Below, piece by piece: positions 30,457 to 41,379 of a stretch of DNA of 64,000 bases (position 1 is its first letter; each line of letters starts with the position of its first letter). The stretch is from the NCBI GenBank assembly GCA_030710605.1, contig CP092871.1, positions 66,297,887 to 66,361,886 on the forward strand, given 5' to 3'. Under the pieces are notes generated by a model, which was given only the letters and a program-made list of their open reading frames with translations, did no database searches and had not been told where the DNA came from. Made by a program: the position numbers and the translations under genes. Origin of the DNA: Cordylochernes scorpioides (Eukaryota > Arthropoda > Arachnida > Pseudoscorpiones > Chernetidae).

Positions 30457-31340
30457 CTAGACGAATGGCCCGGGCAACGCCCGGGGTTTACCCGAGTGCG
30501 AATATATTTTAAAAACGTTGACTTGGGTGGTCATAGCGCCCGATTTTAAATACGTATTACGATGCTATTTACATTAAAAGTAACCTGTCTATAGTAGCCC
30601 CTCTCTATAACACCCTATTTTGGTGAGTCCCAAGAGGGAGCGCTATAGACAGGTTTAACTGTATTTGATACACAGTGTCAAAGTTTTCTCACCCCTCTCA
30701 ACAAACAGGGATGATAGTGTTATAAATAGAGAGCGTGTGATCTATTAATTTACATATTATACTAAAATTTCCAATTATATTTGACCATATTTAAACCTGT
30801 TATAAAACTTGTATCATTTATGCAACTATACCATCCCTGTTGGTGTTTTTGGGGGTAAAAAAGAGAAAAATGTTATATAATATATTTTTTAATATTATTA
30901 TTATTTAATATTAATTTTTATTATAATAATAATAATTATATATATTTATATATATTATATAATAATTATTTTAATATTATTTAATATATAAACAGTTTAA
31001 AAAATCAAACATAGATGGCGTTACCTCCCCATTGCTTTCATCCCCGTCTAGCGGCGCTGCATGCGAGTTAAGTCTATATATCTGCAAATAACTCTAAGGA
31101 AATTCAAGATATTCAAGAAATTATTTTTCGGACACCTTTCCGGGGATATACCTAATAATATCCCAGAATATCATGGCGATTGGATGTATGGTTTTTGAAT
31201 AACAGGGTTGTCTAGAGGGGGGCAGGGAGGCCACGTGTTCGCTGGCGGCCAATGGGAGCGCATTCTATCCGTGAGCTTCAGACAAAGCTTCAGACAAAGC
31301 TTCAGACAAACAGACAGAATAAGGCAAATATATAAGTAGA
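30457..31340 (-). mobile_element. Helitron-1, short non-autonomous Helitron
   Basis: 884 bp inside LINE-C copy 2. On the minus strand it starts TCTACTTATATATTTGCC and ends with hairpin CCCGGGCGTTGCCCGGG, eight bases, then CTAG. It lies between host A and T with no target duplication, the rule for Helitrons. Removal restores the LINE frame (CTG CAT CAA | TTA TTC AAT). It has no rolling-circle or helicase gene. It contains a small inverted repeat (30579-30655, arms AACCTGTCTATAG / CTATAGACAGGTT), possibly an older MITE. Confidence 0.9.
30579..30655. repeat. Small inverted repeat inside Helitron-1
   Basis: AACCTGTCTATAG at the left and CTATAGACAGGTT at the right enclose about 50 bp. It could be a MITE remnant or a secondary-structure element of the Helitron. 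Confidence 0.6.
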
Positions 31341-31982
31341 TTGATGCAGAATTGGGATTATTTTTATTTTAGCTTGTCTGATCATATTGTTACTAATGTA
31401 ATCAGGGCCCGGTGCTTTTTTAATATTAGTTTTTAAAATTGTTTCCTCTATTTCCTTAGATTCAATATAAACACTATTTTAATTTTTATATTTAGGCGTA
31501 TAATTTCTAATCAAAATATGATCATCTTCATCTAAACCTCCAATATCATCCTGAAATAGATCGTTCATTAAACTTTTTATTTTGTCGATCTTTAAATGAT
31601 CCGGTAAATTATCTATTAGAGGTAATCCTAAATTCCTATTTTTCGATCTCAATGACTTGTAAATCCTATAAGCATTACCAAATGCGTTAGTTGAATGACT
31701 TTCTTCTATAAAATTTCTCCAACTCGCTCTTTTTGCCTTTTTAATTTTATTTAAATATTTATTTCTCATTGATTTATAGGTCTTTTCATAGAGAGACCAC
31801 TCGATGCCGATAATACAAATTTCTAATATAGTGGAAATCGTTTTTCATATTCTCCAGCTTCCCATCCCACCAGTATGTATTTGCTTTATGATTTCCGCTA
31901 CTTGTCTTGACATTTAGTGACAGATAAGCTGCCTCTTTTATTATTTGTGTGAGAGTCTTTACAATGTTGTCAATATCTTTGA
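31341..31982 (-). pseudogene. LINE-C copy 2 ORF2, middle part
   Basis: Reads KDIDNIVKTLTQIIKEAAY, then YWWDGKLENMKNDFHYIRNL. A frame of 96 codons follows (31769-31479: RNKYLNKIKKAKRASWRNFI, FGNAYRIYKSL), and finally APGPDYISNNMIRQ just before Helitron-1. At least two frame breaks. It matches the linker between endonuclease and reverse transcriptase in copy 1. Confidence 0.8.
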
Positions 31983-34070
31983 CTAGCCGAGTGACCCGGG
32001 CAACGCCCCGGGTTTACTCGAAGGGCCCGCAGGTGAGAAACTATAGGCATTGGTTCCTATGCCTAAAATATTATTTAAAATGAAAAAAGAAGAAAAATAC
32101 TAACAAATCAGAAAATAAAAGTGCAAACAACACATCTACACTACTTCAAGAACATGAGAGCACATGCACTGTGTAACCATACGTGTACCATTCGTAAAGA
32201 CCCTGCTTAGGATTAAAATATCTCCGAAGCATAACAATACAACCAACTCATGTTTGCTAAGCAATTTCAGGAAAGAAACTATAGGCATTAGTTGAAGAGT
32301 TTAAATAAATATATTTAGAGTGAAAAAATGACACAAATCAGCAAATAAAATTGCAAAAAATGCTACTATATCGCAGATAAGACAACATATAAAAGGAATG
32401 AAAATATTTCAAGGACCTCATTAAAACTACATTTCTAGTTTTATATATACAATATAACCTCGATAATTCGACCATGTTTTGTTGTCTTGACCTACAGCCT
32501 ATCATATAACAAAGTGTAATTCAACACTATCGATAATTCGACCATTTTAAATTTCAACAATTGTTTGTTGCTCAAATATAACTTCACTGCTAAAAAGGTA
32601 TTACAGAGAAAATGGCTGACATTGTAAATGTACAAAATGTATGTATAGAGCAGGGGAATAATAAATAAAGACCAAAATCAAATTAATTGATAATAAATAG
32701 ATTATTGCCAAAAAAAAATACAAAAAATATTTTTTTCTCCTTTCTTATCTTCACTCAATCATATTAGAGTGTCAAGCTTGTAAAGCTTGAAATTAACAAC
32801 CATCACGATTGGGTGAAGTAGAATGCGTCTGCCTTTGTCATCAAGACTGGGAGCACTACTCAGTGGCAGGCCACTGACTTAGCTCCAAAAGAATGTATCC
32901 CTGGATTAGGAGCCCTTACAAGGTACTCTCAGCCGGGCCAGCTGAGCCCAGGTTTTTTTAGTGAGCTTGTTACTGCTCCCCCTCCTCCTTTTTCATCCTG
33001 GCTTGGGACCGGCAAAGGCGGAGTTTTTTTTCTTTCAGGTGAGAAACTTTAGGCATTGGTGAAAAGTGTAAATATATATTCTGGAAATGAAAAAAAAGGA
33101 TAAAATAAATCAGAATATAAATTTACAAACTATATTTCAGAGGAGACGATTTATAATAGGAATTCATTTAAATGACCTCATTAAAAACTACATTTTATAT
33201 ATACTTGGGTTCAACTTTACCTGTATGCTATCCAAAGTTCGCACACTTGAAAAAGTCACATAAAGTCGTCTGTGCGTAAACACGGGCTCTTGTAGCAAAG
33301 GTTTGGCCTTGAGCCCTCTTTATAGTCATATATTTCAGACATTATACAGTGTGTTCAACTTTGGGTACTGTCAGTATATGTGCTTCAAGGACATGAGAGC
33401 ACATGCGCTAGAACACCATACCTGTTCCATCGCAAAGATCCTATAGGCATTGGTGAAAGTGTAAATAAATATTTTGGAAATGAAAAAAAATTGCAGATAT
33501 GACAACATATTAAAGGAATAAATTCATTTAAAAGACCTCATTAAAAACATAAAGGCGTCTGTGCGTAAACACAGGCTCTTGTAGCAAAGGTTTGGCCTTG
33601 AGCCCTCTTTATAGTCATATATTTCAGACATTATACAGTGTGTTCAACTTTGGGTACTGTCAGTATATGTGCTTCAAGGACATGAGAGCACATGCGCTAG
33701 AACACCATACCTGTTCCATCGCAAAGATCCTATAGGCATTGGTGAAAGTGTAAATAAATATTTTGGAAATGGAAAAAAATTGCAGATATGACAAAATATT
33801 AAAGGAATAAATTCATTTAAAAGACCTCATTAAAAACAACAATTCTATATTTTTATATATACAATATAATCTAATTAATTCAACACACGATAATTCGACC
33901 ATTTTTTGGATGTCTCGACCTACGGCCTATCATATGACAAACTAATTCGACACTTTCGATAATTCAACTATTTTGGAAAATCAAATTTCAACAGTTGATA
34001 TTTGTCTAAAACCCCTATTATTAACAACATATTAGACTGCAGAGTGCAAAAATGTAGAAAAGTGTATGTA
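31983..34070 (-). other. Helitron-2 own sequence, 3' part, gene-free
   Basis: No ORF of note. It holds diverged repeats of a module containing CTATAGGCATTGGT followed by an AT-rich stretch (about 32035, 32280, 33045, 33445, 33730), TCGATAATTCGACCAT-type repeats (32460-32550, 33890-33970), and a GC-richer block (about 32805-33035) of unknown origin. Confidence 0.7.
33262..33840. repeat. Tandem duplication, unit about 289 bp
   Basis: Two nearly identical copies side by side, e.g. GTGCGTAAACAC at 33272 and again at 33561, with the whole following text (GGCTCTTGTAGCAAAGG, AACTTTGGGTACTGTCAG, GCACATGCGCTAGAACACC) repeated at that spacing. Confidence 0.9.
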
Positions 34071-34998
34071 CAGGGTGATCCAAAAGTCCCGCACAACTTT
34101 AAAAATTAATAACTCCGCGAATATTTGCGCTAGAGCAATGCGGTAAACACCATTGTGTTCAGAATGCAATGGGATTTTTTATGGCAAATATTGAAAATTT
34201 CGAAATTGATTTTAGTTACAATTTCATTCCCTAGATGGCGCTGTACCAAAATCAGAAATTCAGCGGCCAAATTGTTTGATTAATTGAAAAATATAACTGA
34301 TCGACACGTATTTTTCCTTTTTGTATACCAGGAAAGAATCCTAATAATATAAAATCGTTAATTAATAAAGCACCATTTCGCCAAAAGTTAGAAGAAATGG
34401 TTAACGATTTTTAAATACAATCTGAGATATGTAAAATAGGTATATGCAAATTAAAACATGTAGCAAAAAATATTTATATTTTTGATAGAGTTTTGTCAAA
34501 TATATTGAATGTTTGAAAAACATAGCTGAATTCAAATGTTATCATTGTTTATAATACTGTACACGATTTTTAAAAATGTATCCCCTCAAATAAATATATT
34601 TTTTAAATCAACCTTTTGCGTTGAAAAACGTGGTAGTAAAATCATTTAGTATTATTTTTTTTTGCCCAAAATTTCTAAAGGTGGGGGGTTACAGAGAATA
34701 TTCCTTATGCTATTTCTTTTAATGAGCGAAAAGCGATAAATTAAACATAAGGGGTAAAATTGTGTGTACAGTGTTATTCGAGAAGTTATAACACTTTGGT
34801 CTGCACGACATAATATAAGATGTGAGCAAATGACAAACAAACAAAAATTACTGTTCACAAATAAAAAAGAGACAAGATATGAGGACAGAATTTATTTACC
34901 CATAACCCAACACAAAGAGTTTCAAAATATTGGTAGATAATATAATACATGGCAGCTTATATAACACATGAGGTAACTGCCTTCTCTCTTGTATTAGG

Positions 34999-36104
34999 TC
35001 ACAATCCTTGCTCAATGTGGCACCCTTCATTCTCAATCACCGCCTGCAGACAATAAATGACAGAATGGACAGCATTAAATAACATATCTGTTAAATTGAT
35101 AAAGCGTGCCATCTGATAGAAGCCTTCAACATGGCCAATGTGGTAGGCCAGCATCGATAAACACACGATTTAATGTATCCTCATAGCCAAAAATCGCAAG
35201 GCGTCAAGTCTGGTGATCTTGAAGGCCACTGGTGTATAAAGTGGCGACTTATCACACGATCTTCACCGAACGTATCCTTCAGCAATTGTTTGGCACCGCG
35301 GGAGATATGAGGAGGTCCTCCATCTTGCATGAATGTTATTTCGCTCAGTGCTTGTCTGTCCTGCAATATGGGGATAACCTTTTCTCTCAAAAGTTGAACA
35401 TAACGTTCACCAGTTACAGAAACGGTTTTAAAAGTTCTTCCATTTATTTCTTCAAAGAAAAATGGCCCAATAATAAAAGAAGAAGTGAACCCACACCAAA
35501 CTGTAACTCTGGGCTGATGAAGTGGCATTTCTGTAAAAATCCTAGGGTTTTCTGTTGCCCAAATGCGGCTGTTTTGAGTGTTGACTTCTCCATTTAGAGA
35601 AAAGTGAGCTTCATCTGTCCACAGAACATTCGACAGCCAGTTTTCATCAATATCAATTTGCCGGAAAACCCATGCAGCAAATTCTTGACGCTTCTCAAAA
35701 TCGCCGACTTTTAGTTCGTGAAATCTTTGAATTTTGTACGGGTATTTTTTAAGAAAAATTCTTAGAGCTCTCCAAACTGTTCCATACGAAATCCCCGTTT
35801 GTCGAGAAACTTGTCGAGCACTTACTTCTCCATACGTGGATAACGTTTCAATAGCTTCAACATTCTGCGAAACCGTAACAGCCACTGACTTGCGTGTCGA
35901 TGGTCTTCCACTCCGAGGTTTTGCTTCCAGAGATCCAGTCTTCTCAAAATTTTTTATCATTCTCCTTAGAGAGTAGCAACTCATGGGTCCTTTACCTCTT
36001 CAAATACCTTTAAAGTTACGAAACGCTCGTAAAGCTTCAGTGGAAGATTCTGAATTGCAATAATAAAATTTCACCAAGAGTACTTTATCCTGTAGTGACG
36101 GCAT
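34999..36104 (-). pseudogene. MarA left-arm transposase (Tc1/mariner type)
   Basis: Starts MPSLQDKVLLVKFYYCNSES with a DUF4817-like helix-turn-helix, then MSCYSLRRMIKNFEKTGSLE, a GRPST linker and a second DNA-binding part (GEVSARQVSRQTGISYGTVW). The catalytic core has WTDEAHF (D1), FMQDGGPPH (D2) and SPDLTPCDFW (D3 in PCD), with 42 residues between D2 and D3 by my count. A TGA replaces an Arg codon after FKGI (present as CGA in the right arm), and a second TGA replaces Trp after DFWL. Catalytic residues survive, but the protein is broken. The arm's 3' region (34071-34998) is non-coding. Confidence 0.85.
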
Positions 36105-36107
36105 CCC

Positions 36108-36175
36108 AGAGTGAAATAAATGATCAGGGATAGTTGAATTTTTCAAATGAATTAAAATAAACATAATCGATATAT
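36108..36175 (+). other. LINE-D 3'-end fragment fused to the MarA arm
   Basis: GGCATCCCAGAGTGAAATAA through AAATGAATTAAAATAAACAT matches the LINE-D 3' UTR (reverse complement of about 48530-48605) over some 65 bp, ending in ATAATCGATA in both. It joins directly to the transposase start codon region on one side and to LINE-C copy 3 on the other. Confidence 0.65.
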
Positions 36176-36643
36176 GGCTTCTGAAGCCAACTGTGCGGAC
36201 GTGTTTGGCATCGCTTGTCTCGTACCGCGAATGGGATTTAACTCTGCATATCACAATATAGTATTAAAAGTAACTCCTAAAGTTTACCAAATTTTAAGAA
36301 AAATGGATAATGAGATATACACCGATTTTGAGCGATGTTCTACACAAGAAGAATATTTGTAAGACAATGCCAAAATTGTTTTGAATTTAATCCGAACCAT
36401 AAAACAAAAGACTGCCAAAACATTAAAATATGTAAAATATGCGGTGTACAGGGTAGCCACAACTGTACTGAAGCGCCAAATTGTCACAATTTCTCTAAGC
36501 ACCCTAAATTTAAAAACCTTTCTACAAACCATAAATCAAATTCAAGTGAATGCCCGATTTACAAATCACAAATAGACAAAATTATCCAAAGGACACAATA
36601 TTCTCAAATATACGAGGGAAATGATGTAGCAAATACAATTTAA
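36174..36643 (+). pseudogene. LINE-C copy 3 ORF1
   Basis: Reads PRMGFNSAYHNIVLKVTPKV, then YTDFERCSTQEEYL. A frame change near 36355 leads to the knuckles (QCQNCFEFNPNHKTKDC, CKICGVQGSHNC, CHNFSKHPKFKN..EC; the third has lost one Cys) and a basic tail, ending at 36643. It is longer on the N-terminal side than copy 1. Confidence 0.75.
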
Positions 36644-36769
36644 AGCTTAATCTTAAATAAATTAATATCCTATATGATTGAAAATGTGAGATGTATTCAA
36701 CAAAATGTAAGAAAAAGTTTTACTGCGATAAGTAAACTACAGGCCAACACTAGAGATGACCCACCTGAC

Positions 36770-36868
36770 AAGGACGAGTGGGTAACACCCTCGTTTCCAG
36801 ACAGTCATGAACCGGGATCGAATCCCGCGTTAACATTTTGTTTGATATGTGAATATCCTTCACCTTAC
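36770..36868 (+). mobile_element. tRNA-derived SINE, 99 bp with its duplication
   Basis: An insert in the LINE-C endonuclease between DDPPD and IILIQEPYV. It begins AAGGACGAGTGGGTAACACC (A-box-like) and has GGGATCGAATCCCGCG (B-box and T-arm-like). It ends in CACCTTAC, against CACCTGAC before the insert, an imperfect 8-bp duplication. At 99 bp it keeps the frame open, so the ORF reads straight through it. Confidence 0.75.
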
Positions 36869-38144
36869 ATTATTTTGATTCAAGAACCATATGTTTCACA
36901 TGAAAATGTTATTTATGATATGGACTCTCAAATTATATGTTCGAATAAAACTGGGGAAAAATATACGGCAACTATAATTTTAAATAAAAATATAAAGTTC
37001 AGCAAAGAGGAAAAATTCACAAATTCTTTTGTACAACAATATCTATTTCTACAGTTAAAGCAAAATTAATTATTTCTAATTTCTACATTCATCCGAATAC
37101 ATTTAACCCTGTTCATCAAACATTCATTAGAGATCTGCTCAAAACGTATATAAATCAACCTGTAATCCTTTGCGGTGATTTTAATTCAAGACATACTATA
37201 TGGTTTGTTATAAACTCTAATGGATATAGATTACAACCTACTATAGACGAATGTAACCTCTTTATACATAACCTGAAAAAACACCCACCTGCCGCGGAGA
37301 GTAAGTATAATTGATCTCACAATCTCGAATAAACACTCACTAAGTTTAATAAACAACTGGCATACCTCTGATTTGACTAATATTTCCGACCATGTTGCTG
37401 TTAAATTTGATATCAGGTTAAAGAATGGTCATTTAATGAATAATCAAATTTCCACTTTGAAAAAAATGCGAATTGGGCAAATTTTTCTAATAACATATCA
37501 TTACAAGATACAAAAAAACTGGGAATTGATATAAGCAGAGTGAAAGATGAGGAAGACATTGATGGGATAGTGAACGCACTCATGAATTTATTGAGAGAAG
37601 CAGCATATAAATCTTCGAAGGTTAAATCCCCCATTAATAAACATGTTTCCAGAATTGACTGGTGGACTAATGAAGAGGAAATAATAAAAAATCATTTTCA
37701 TTATATTAGAAACTAGTATTATCGTCATAAAACAATCAGTTACAATACGTTTAAGTTGGCAAGAAACAAATACACTAATGCAATAAGAAAAGCTAAAAGA
37801 ACTAACTGGCGAAACGTTATTGAAGAAAATTACACAGATAATCCATTTGGTAATGCTTATAAGTTCTTCAATAAATTAAGATCCTCAAATGTAAAGAATG
37901 GAATTCCCATAATTGACAATTCACCAGAATATCTAAAAGAGCAAACAATGACCATATTAATGGACGATTTAATTCCTGAAGACGATCCTAATTTGGACAA
38001 TTTTCAACAACAAATAATTAGAAATTTTAAGCCACGAATGAATAATCCAAGCATAATTATTATCGAAGTAGAAGAAATAATGAATATCATTTCTAATTCT
38101 GATGTTTAAAAAGCTCCAGGTTTAGACAACATAAGTAACAATAT

Positions 38145-38392
38145 TGTAGCGTAGAAATCAAGCCTTGAAATATCCTAAGATATAAAATAATTTATTGATG
38201 ACGTCACAACGACGAGCCGACAATTATTAACAAGTCAGCAAAACTATCTACAGCTAGGGAATCTTAAGCAAGCAAGCAAAGAAATATTTTAAAGATGATT
38301 TCACAAATACAGAGTGATATTTTTTTTTATAATCTGTTGAGTATTTTCATTGAATTATATTAAATTAAATAATAAAATATTTCTTCGCCACA
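38145..38392 (+). mobile_element. Solo LTR (Gypsy-like) or MITE, 248 bp
   Basis: It interrupts LINE-C between AGTAACAATAT and ATATGATC, so ATAT (38141-38144, 38393-38396) is a 4-bp duplication as in Gypsy elements. It starts TGTAGCGTAGAAAT and ends ATTTCTTCGCCACA, an imperfect 14-bp inverted pair. An AATAAAATATT near the end could be a poly(A) signal. No second LTR or internal part is visible. Confidence 0.65.
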
Positions 38393-39109
38393 ATATGATC
38401 AAATGTGCTTACCCAAAAATTAAGCATATGTTATGCAAACTATTTAATAAATGTATTCAAAAAGGGGTATTATCCGGAGAAATGGAAAATAGCAGCTCTA
38501 AAGATAATTCCTAAACCACATAAATCTAATTTAGAATCAACAAAAAGTTATCGACCTATCTCATTGATTTCAAATCTTTCAAAAATTTTCGAAAAAATTT
38601 TGAAAAATCGAATTCATGAATTTTATGAAAGTAATAATCTTTTGAGCTCCAGACAACATGGATTTGTCAAATAAAAATCAACGACAACGTGCTTGAATAA
38701 AATATTTATCGATCGAGGATCAACAGCGATACGACTTGGATATTCCAGATATAATTGAAAATTTGATTAAATATAAAATTACACTATTGAAGAAAAATAC
38801 TAACCAAACATTTCAAAGTTTCTTTCCCGCTAATATTCCGAATTATTTTCGGGCAAATTTCCACAACTCTCAATTTATTACAAATCACGGAAATTTTAGA
38901 AGCTTTTTAAAATTCATCAAAGCAGTGCAGGATTCAAGATGCTTCTGTGGATGTGAGGAACAAATTTCTATTCATCTGCTGCTAAATTGCCCCGTCTTCC
39001 AAGAGTATAGAGAGAGAAATAAGGATAACCCAGGCCCCTGGAGCGCAAGAAACGCCAACTGCCCGGGCTGTCAAGCTAACTAGTAGAAACCAGTTACTCT
39101 AGATTATAT

Positions 39110-40264
39110 TTATATAGAGCCAATTGCAGAGCCGAACCAGCTGGTCAGGAAGTTCCATGCCTGCAGAGAACCCGGGAGTCCAGCCAACGAGACTGGGTCG
39201 AAGGAGGTCTTCCCAAGCAGCAGATCTGTCTTCATTCTGTGTTGCATGAAAGCAGGGCATTTGAATAGAAGGTGGTCCACAGTCTGTTGTTCCTCCATAC
39301 AATGTGGGCAAGATGGGTCTTCCCCAGGACGCCAGAGAACCAAGTCTGCCCGAACATGGCCATGACCTGTAAGTAAGGTGGTGGTGACTTCTCCAGGACA
39401 GACCTTAGGGAGGAATTGGAGCAGCCGGTCTGGAGTATGGGCTATTCTCCTCAGGTGTCTGTTGTAGTGGTCCTGGCAATAAACCTCCGTCCATGCGTCT
39501 AGGGCTGCCGCGCGTGAGTGGTTACGGGCCAGGCTTCTAGGCAGAATGGAAAATGATGGCTCTAAGATCAAAACGGCCGCGTTCTTAGCTGCTCTGTCTG
39601 CTCTTTCCTTTCCGTCGATGTCGCAGTGTCCCGGCACACAACACAGATTTACGTTTTGGTTGGTGTTCAGTGCGAGAATAATCTTAGCTAATAATGTCGA
39701 TCGAACTGGACCTGACGTACATATGGCTGACAGAGCTGATCTGCAGTCCGACGCGATAGTGATCGCATTTCTTGAATAACCTTCCTTCACCAGACGGACC
39801 GCCCAGCGGATTGCCAGAAGTTCAACCTGGAAGGCTGTGCAGTCGGGATGGAGCCGTAAGAGAACGGGCTGCTGATCTTCTGATGAGGGAACAATTGCAG
39901 CGCCCACCCCAGCCTCATTTTTTGATCCGTCTGTGAATATTATAGGTGTTGTTATCTCCTCGATGTTTAGACTGAAAGACAATTGACGTCTATCTGGAGG
40001 GTATGGCAAAGAAGCAGGGCCTGGTCTAGATTCAAAATTTCCTTCATTGATTTCCTTCAGGAACGCCGTACGAGACCTAACAATAATATCGAAAGGAGGG
40101 CTGCCGGTGATGGAGATGGCTGAGACTGTAGGTGTGTAAGGACCTCCTCTCAGTACACGTTTCGCAAAAATCCAGTGAAGGCTCCTAAGTTGCCTAATGC
40201 CTTCGCTGGAGAGAGCACGACCTCCCCATGCTGATGCTCCGTCCAGCTGAAAAGAAGATTCCAA
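39110..40264 (-). pseudogene. LINE-E RNase H and C-terminal domain
   Basis: An open frame of 384 codons forming the end of ORF2. RNase H motifs are IIFTDGSKNEAGVGAA (D), CTAFQVELLAIRWAV (E), ASDCRSALSAI (D) and VPGHCDIDGKERADRAA. The C-terminal zinc motif is CPHCMEEQQTVDHLLFKC. It overlaps the reverse transcriptase frame (40194-41306) by about 70 bases, so a single frameshift near 40230 separates the two parts. Otherwise it is intact. Confidence 0.88.
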
Positions 40265-41306
40265 ATTTACCCTGTATGGTGTGGGTGAGTCGTGGGATTA
40301 TTGATCTGCATCTACGTGTGATCTTGCGTAGGTGGGCGACAAATCCGCGGGTCTGGTAAAACTCCACTCCTAAGATTGTGACGGTCTTCTTGATGTTTAA
40401 AGGTTGACCAAGGACTCTAAGCCCTGTCTCGGAGTTGGGGTGGACATTACTCCATTGGAACAGGTAAGCTTGAGTCTTAATGGGGTTTATATTAAGACCA
40501 TTTATCGTGCACCAAGATGTCAACCTCTCCAAGAAGGTGTTAGTGGCAGAGACCGGCAGGCGACTACGAACCTGAGTCATAAGGGTGAAGTCGTCCGCGT
40601 AAGCTATTAATCGGCTATCTATGATGGAGGGAAGGGTGAAGATGGTCCGAGCAACTATGTTCCACAGGAAAGGACTTAGCGCTGAACCCTGGGGAGTGCC
40701 GAGTTGGGAGGACGTACATTCTGTTGCTGTCCAAGCTGAGTAAGAAACCGTCCGGTCTTCCAAAAAGCTTTTTACTAAACAGGTAATAGACTCTGAACAA
40801 TTTAGACGTTCAAGATTTTGTATGATTGCCTGCCTCCAAACAGTGTCGAAGGCCTTACTGATGTCCGAGCTGATGACAAGAGTTTTCCTCCAGTGAGCTT
40901 GTCTTTCTTCAATTAATTGAGTGATACTCGCCAGTGCATCTTCCGCTGAACGACCATTTACGGTACCCAATACGGTTTTGTATTGATCTTCAAAGAACCA
41001 TCCATGACGATCCGCGAGCCTCTGAAGTCGGGCCAGGATACATCTCTCAAATACTTTGGCCATAGTGTTCAATAAAGTAATAGGTCTGTATTTCTCCAGC
41101 TGACTGGTGGCTGAATTGGAGGATTTAGGCAGAAGTATGAGGCGGCCTTCTTTCCATTGACGGGGGAAGTGGCCCATACGAAGGCATTTGGTGAACAATT
41201 CGGCCAGCAGGAATTGCAAGGAAGGGCCGCCCAGGTCTAGGCATTTTGAACCAAGACCGTCGGGGCCCGGGGCTTTCCTTTTTCCACAGCGATGAATGGC
41301 TCGCAA
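40194..41306 (-). pseudogene. LINE-E reverse transcriptase
   Basis: An open frame of 370 codons: CGKRKAPGPDGLGSKCLD, FPRQWKEGRLILLPKSSN, YRPITLLNTMAKVFERC, SSDISKAFDTVWRQA, LGTPQGSALSPFLWN and the catalytic AYADDFTLMTQ. It ends in a shifted tail after RLTHTIQGKFGIF. The upstream continuation (about 41300-41380) is out of frame. Catalytic residues are intact. Confidence 0.88.
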
Positions 41307-41379
41307 AACTTCCCAGGGTTTGAATTCAGGTTCGTCTGAGTGAGCAGAAATTGCATTCCTTTGCGGGTGAGGTCTGGTG

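Larger units (their letters stand above)
36174..39020 (+). mobile_element. LINE-C copy 3, truncated and internally deleted
   Basis: ORF1 from an internal point (36174), then endonuclease, linker and part of the reverse transcriptase. About 0.9 kb is missing at about 38705, where the text jumps from LNKIFI to the C-terminal domain. It ends in ..CPVFQEYRERN at 39020, next to LINE-E. It carries a 99-bp SINE insertion and a 248-bp LTR-like insertion. Confidence 0.8.
36674..39020 (+). pseudogene. LINE-C copy 3 ORF2, fragmentary
   Basis: MIENVRCIQQNVRKSFTAIS, a SINE-derived in-frame insert, then IILIQEPYVSHENVIYDMDS. After a shift come CGDFNSRHTIW (endonuclease), a linker (37756-38109: NKYTNAIRKAKRTNWRNVI), a solo-LTR-like insert, KGYYPEKWKIAALKIIPKP with SYRPISLISNLSKIFEKI, and after an internal deletion ITNHGNFRSFLKFIKAVQDS with CFCGCEEQISIHLLLNC. 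The catalytic YADD region is in the deleted part. At least five breaks. Confidence 0.8.

Noticed and set aside
24873-31990. CCCGGG-rich hairpins at 24873, 30457 and 31983 as transcription terminators
   Set aside because: Each lies eight bases from CTAG next to T and at a break in host sequence, which fits Helitron 3' ends.
33262-33840. CRISPR-like array
   Set aside because: There are only two long tandem copies, with no short spaced repeats, and the DNA is eukaryotic. The 54-bp minisatellite at 61944 has no unique spacers either.
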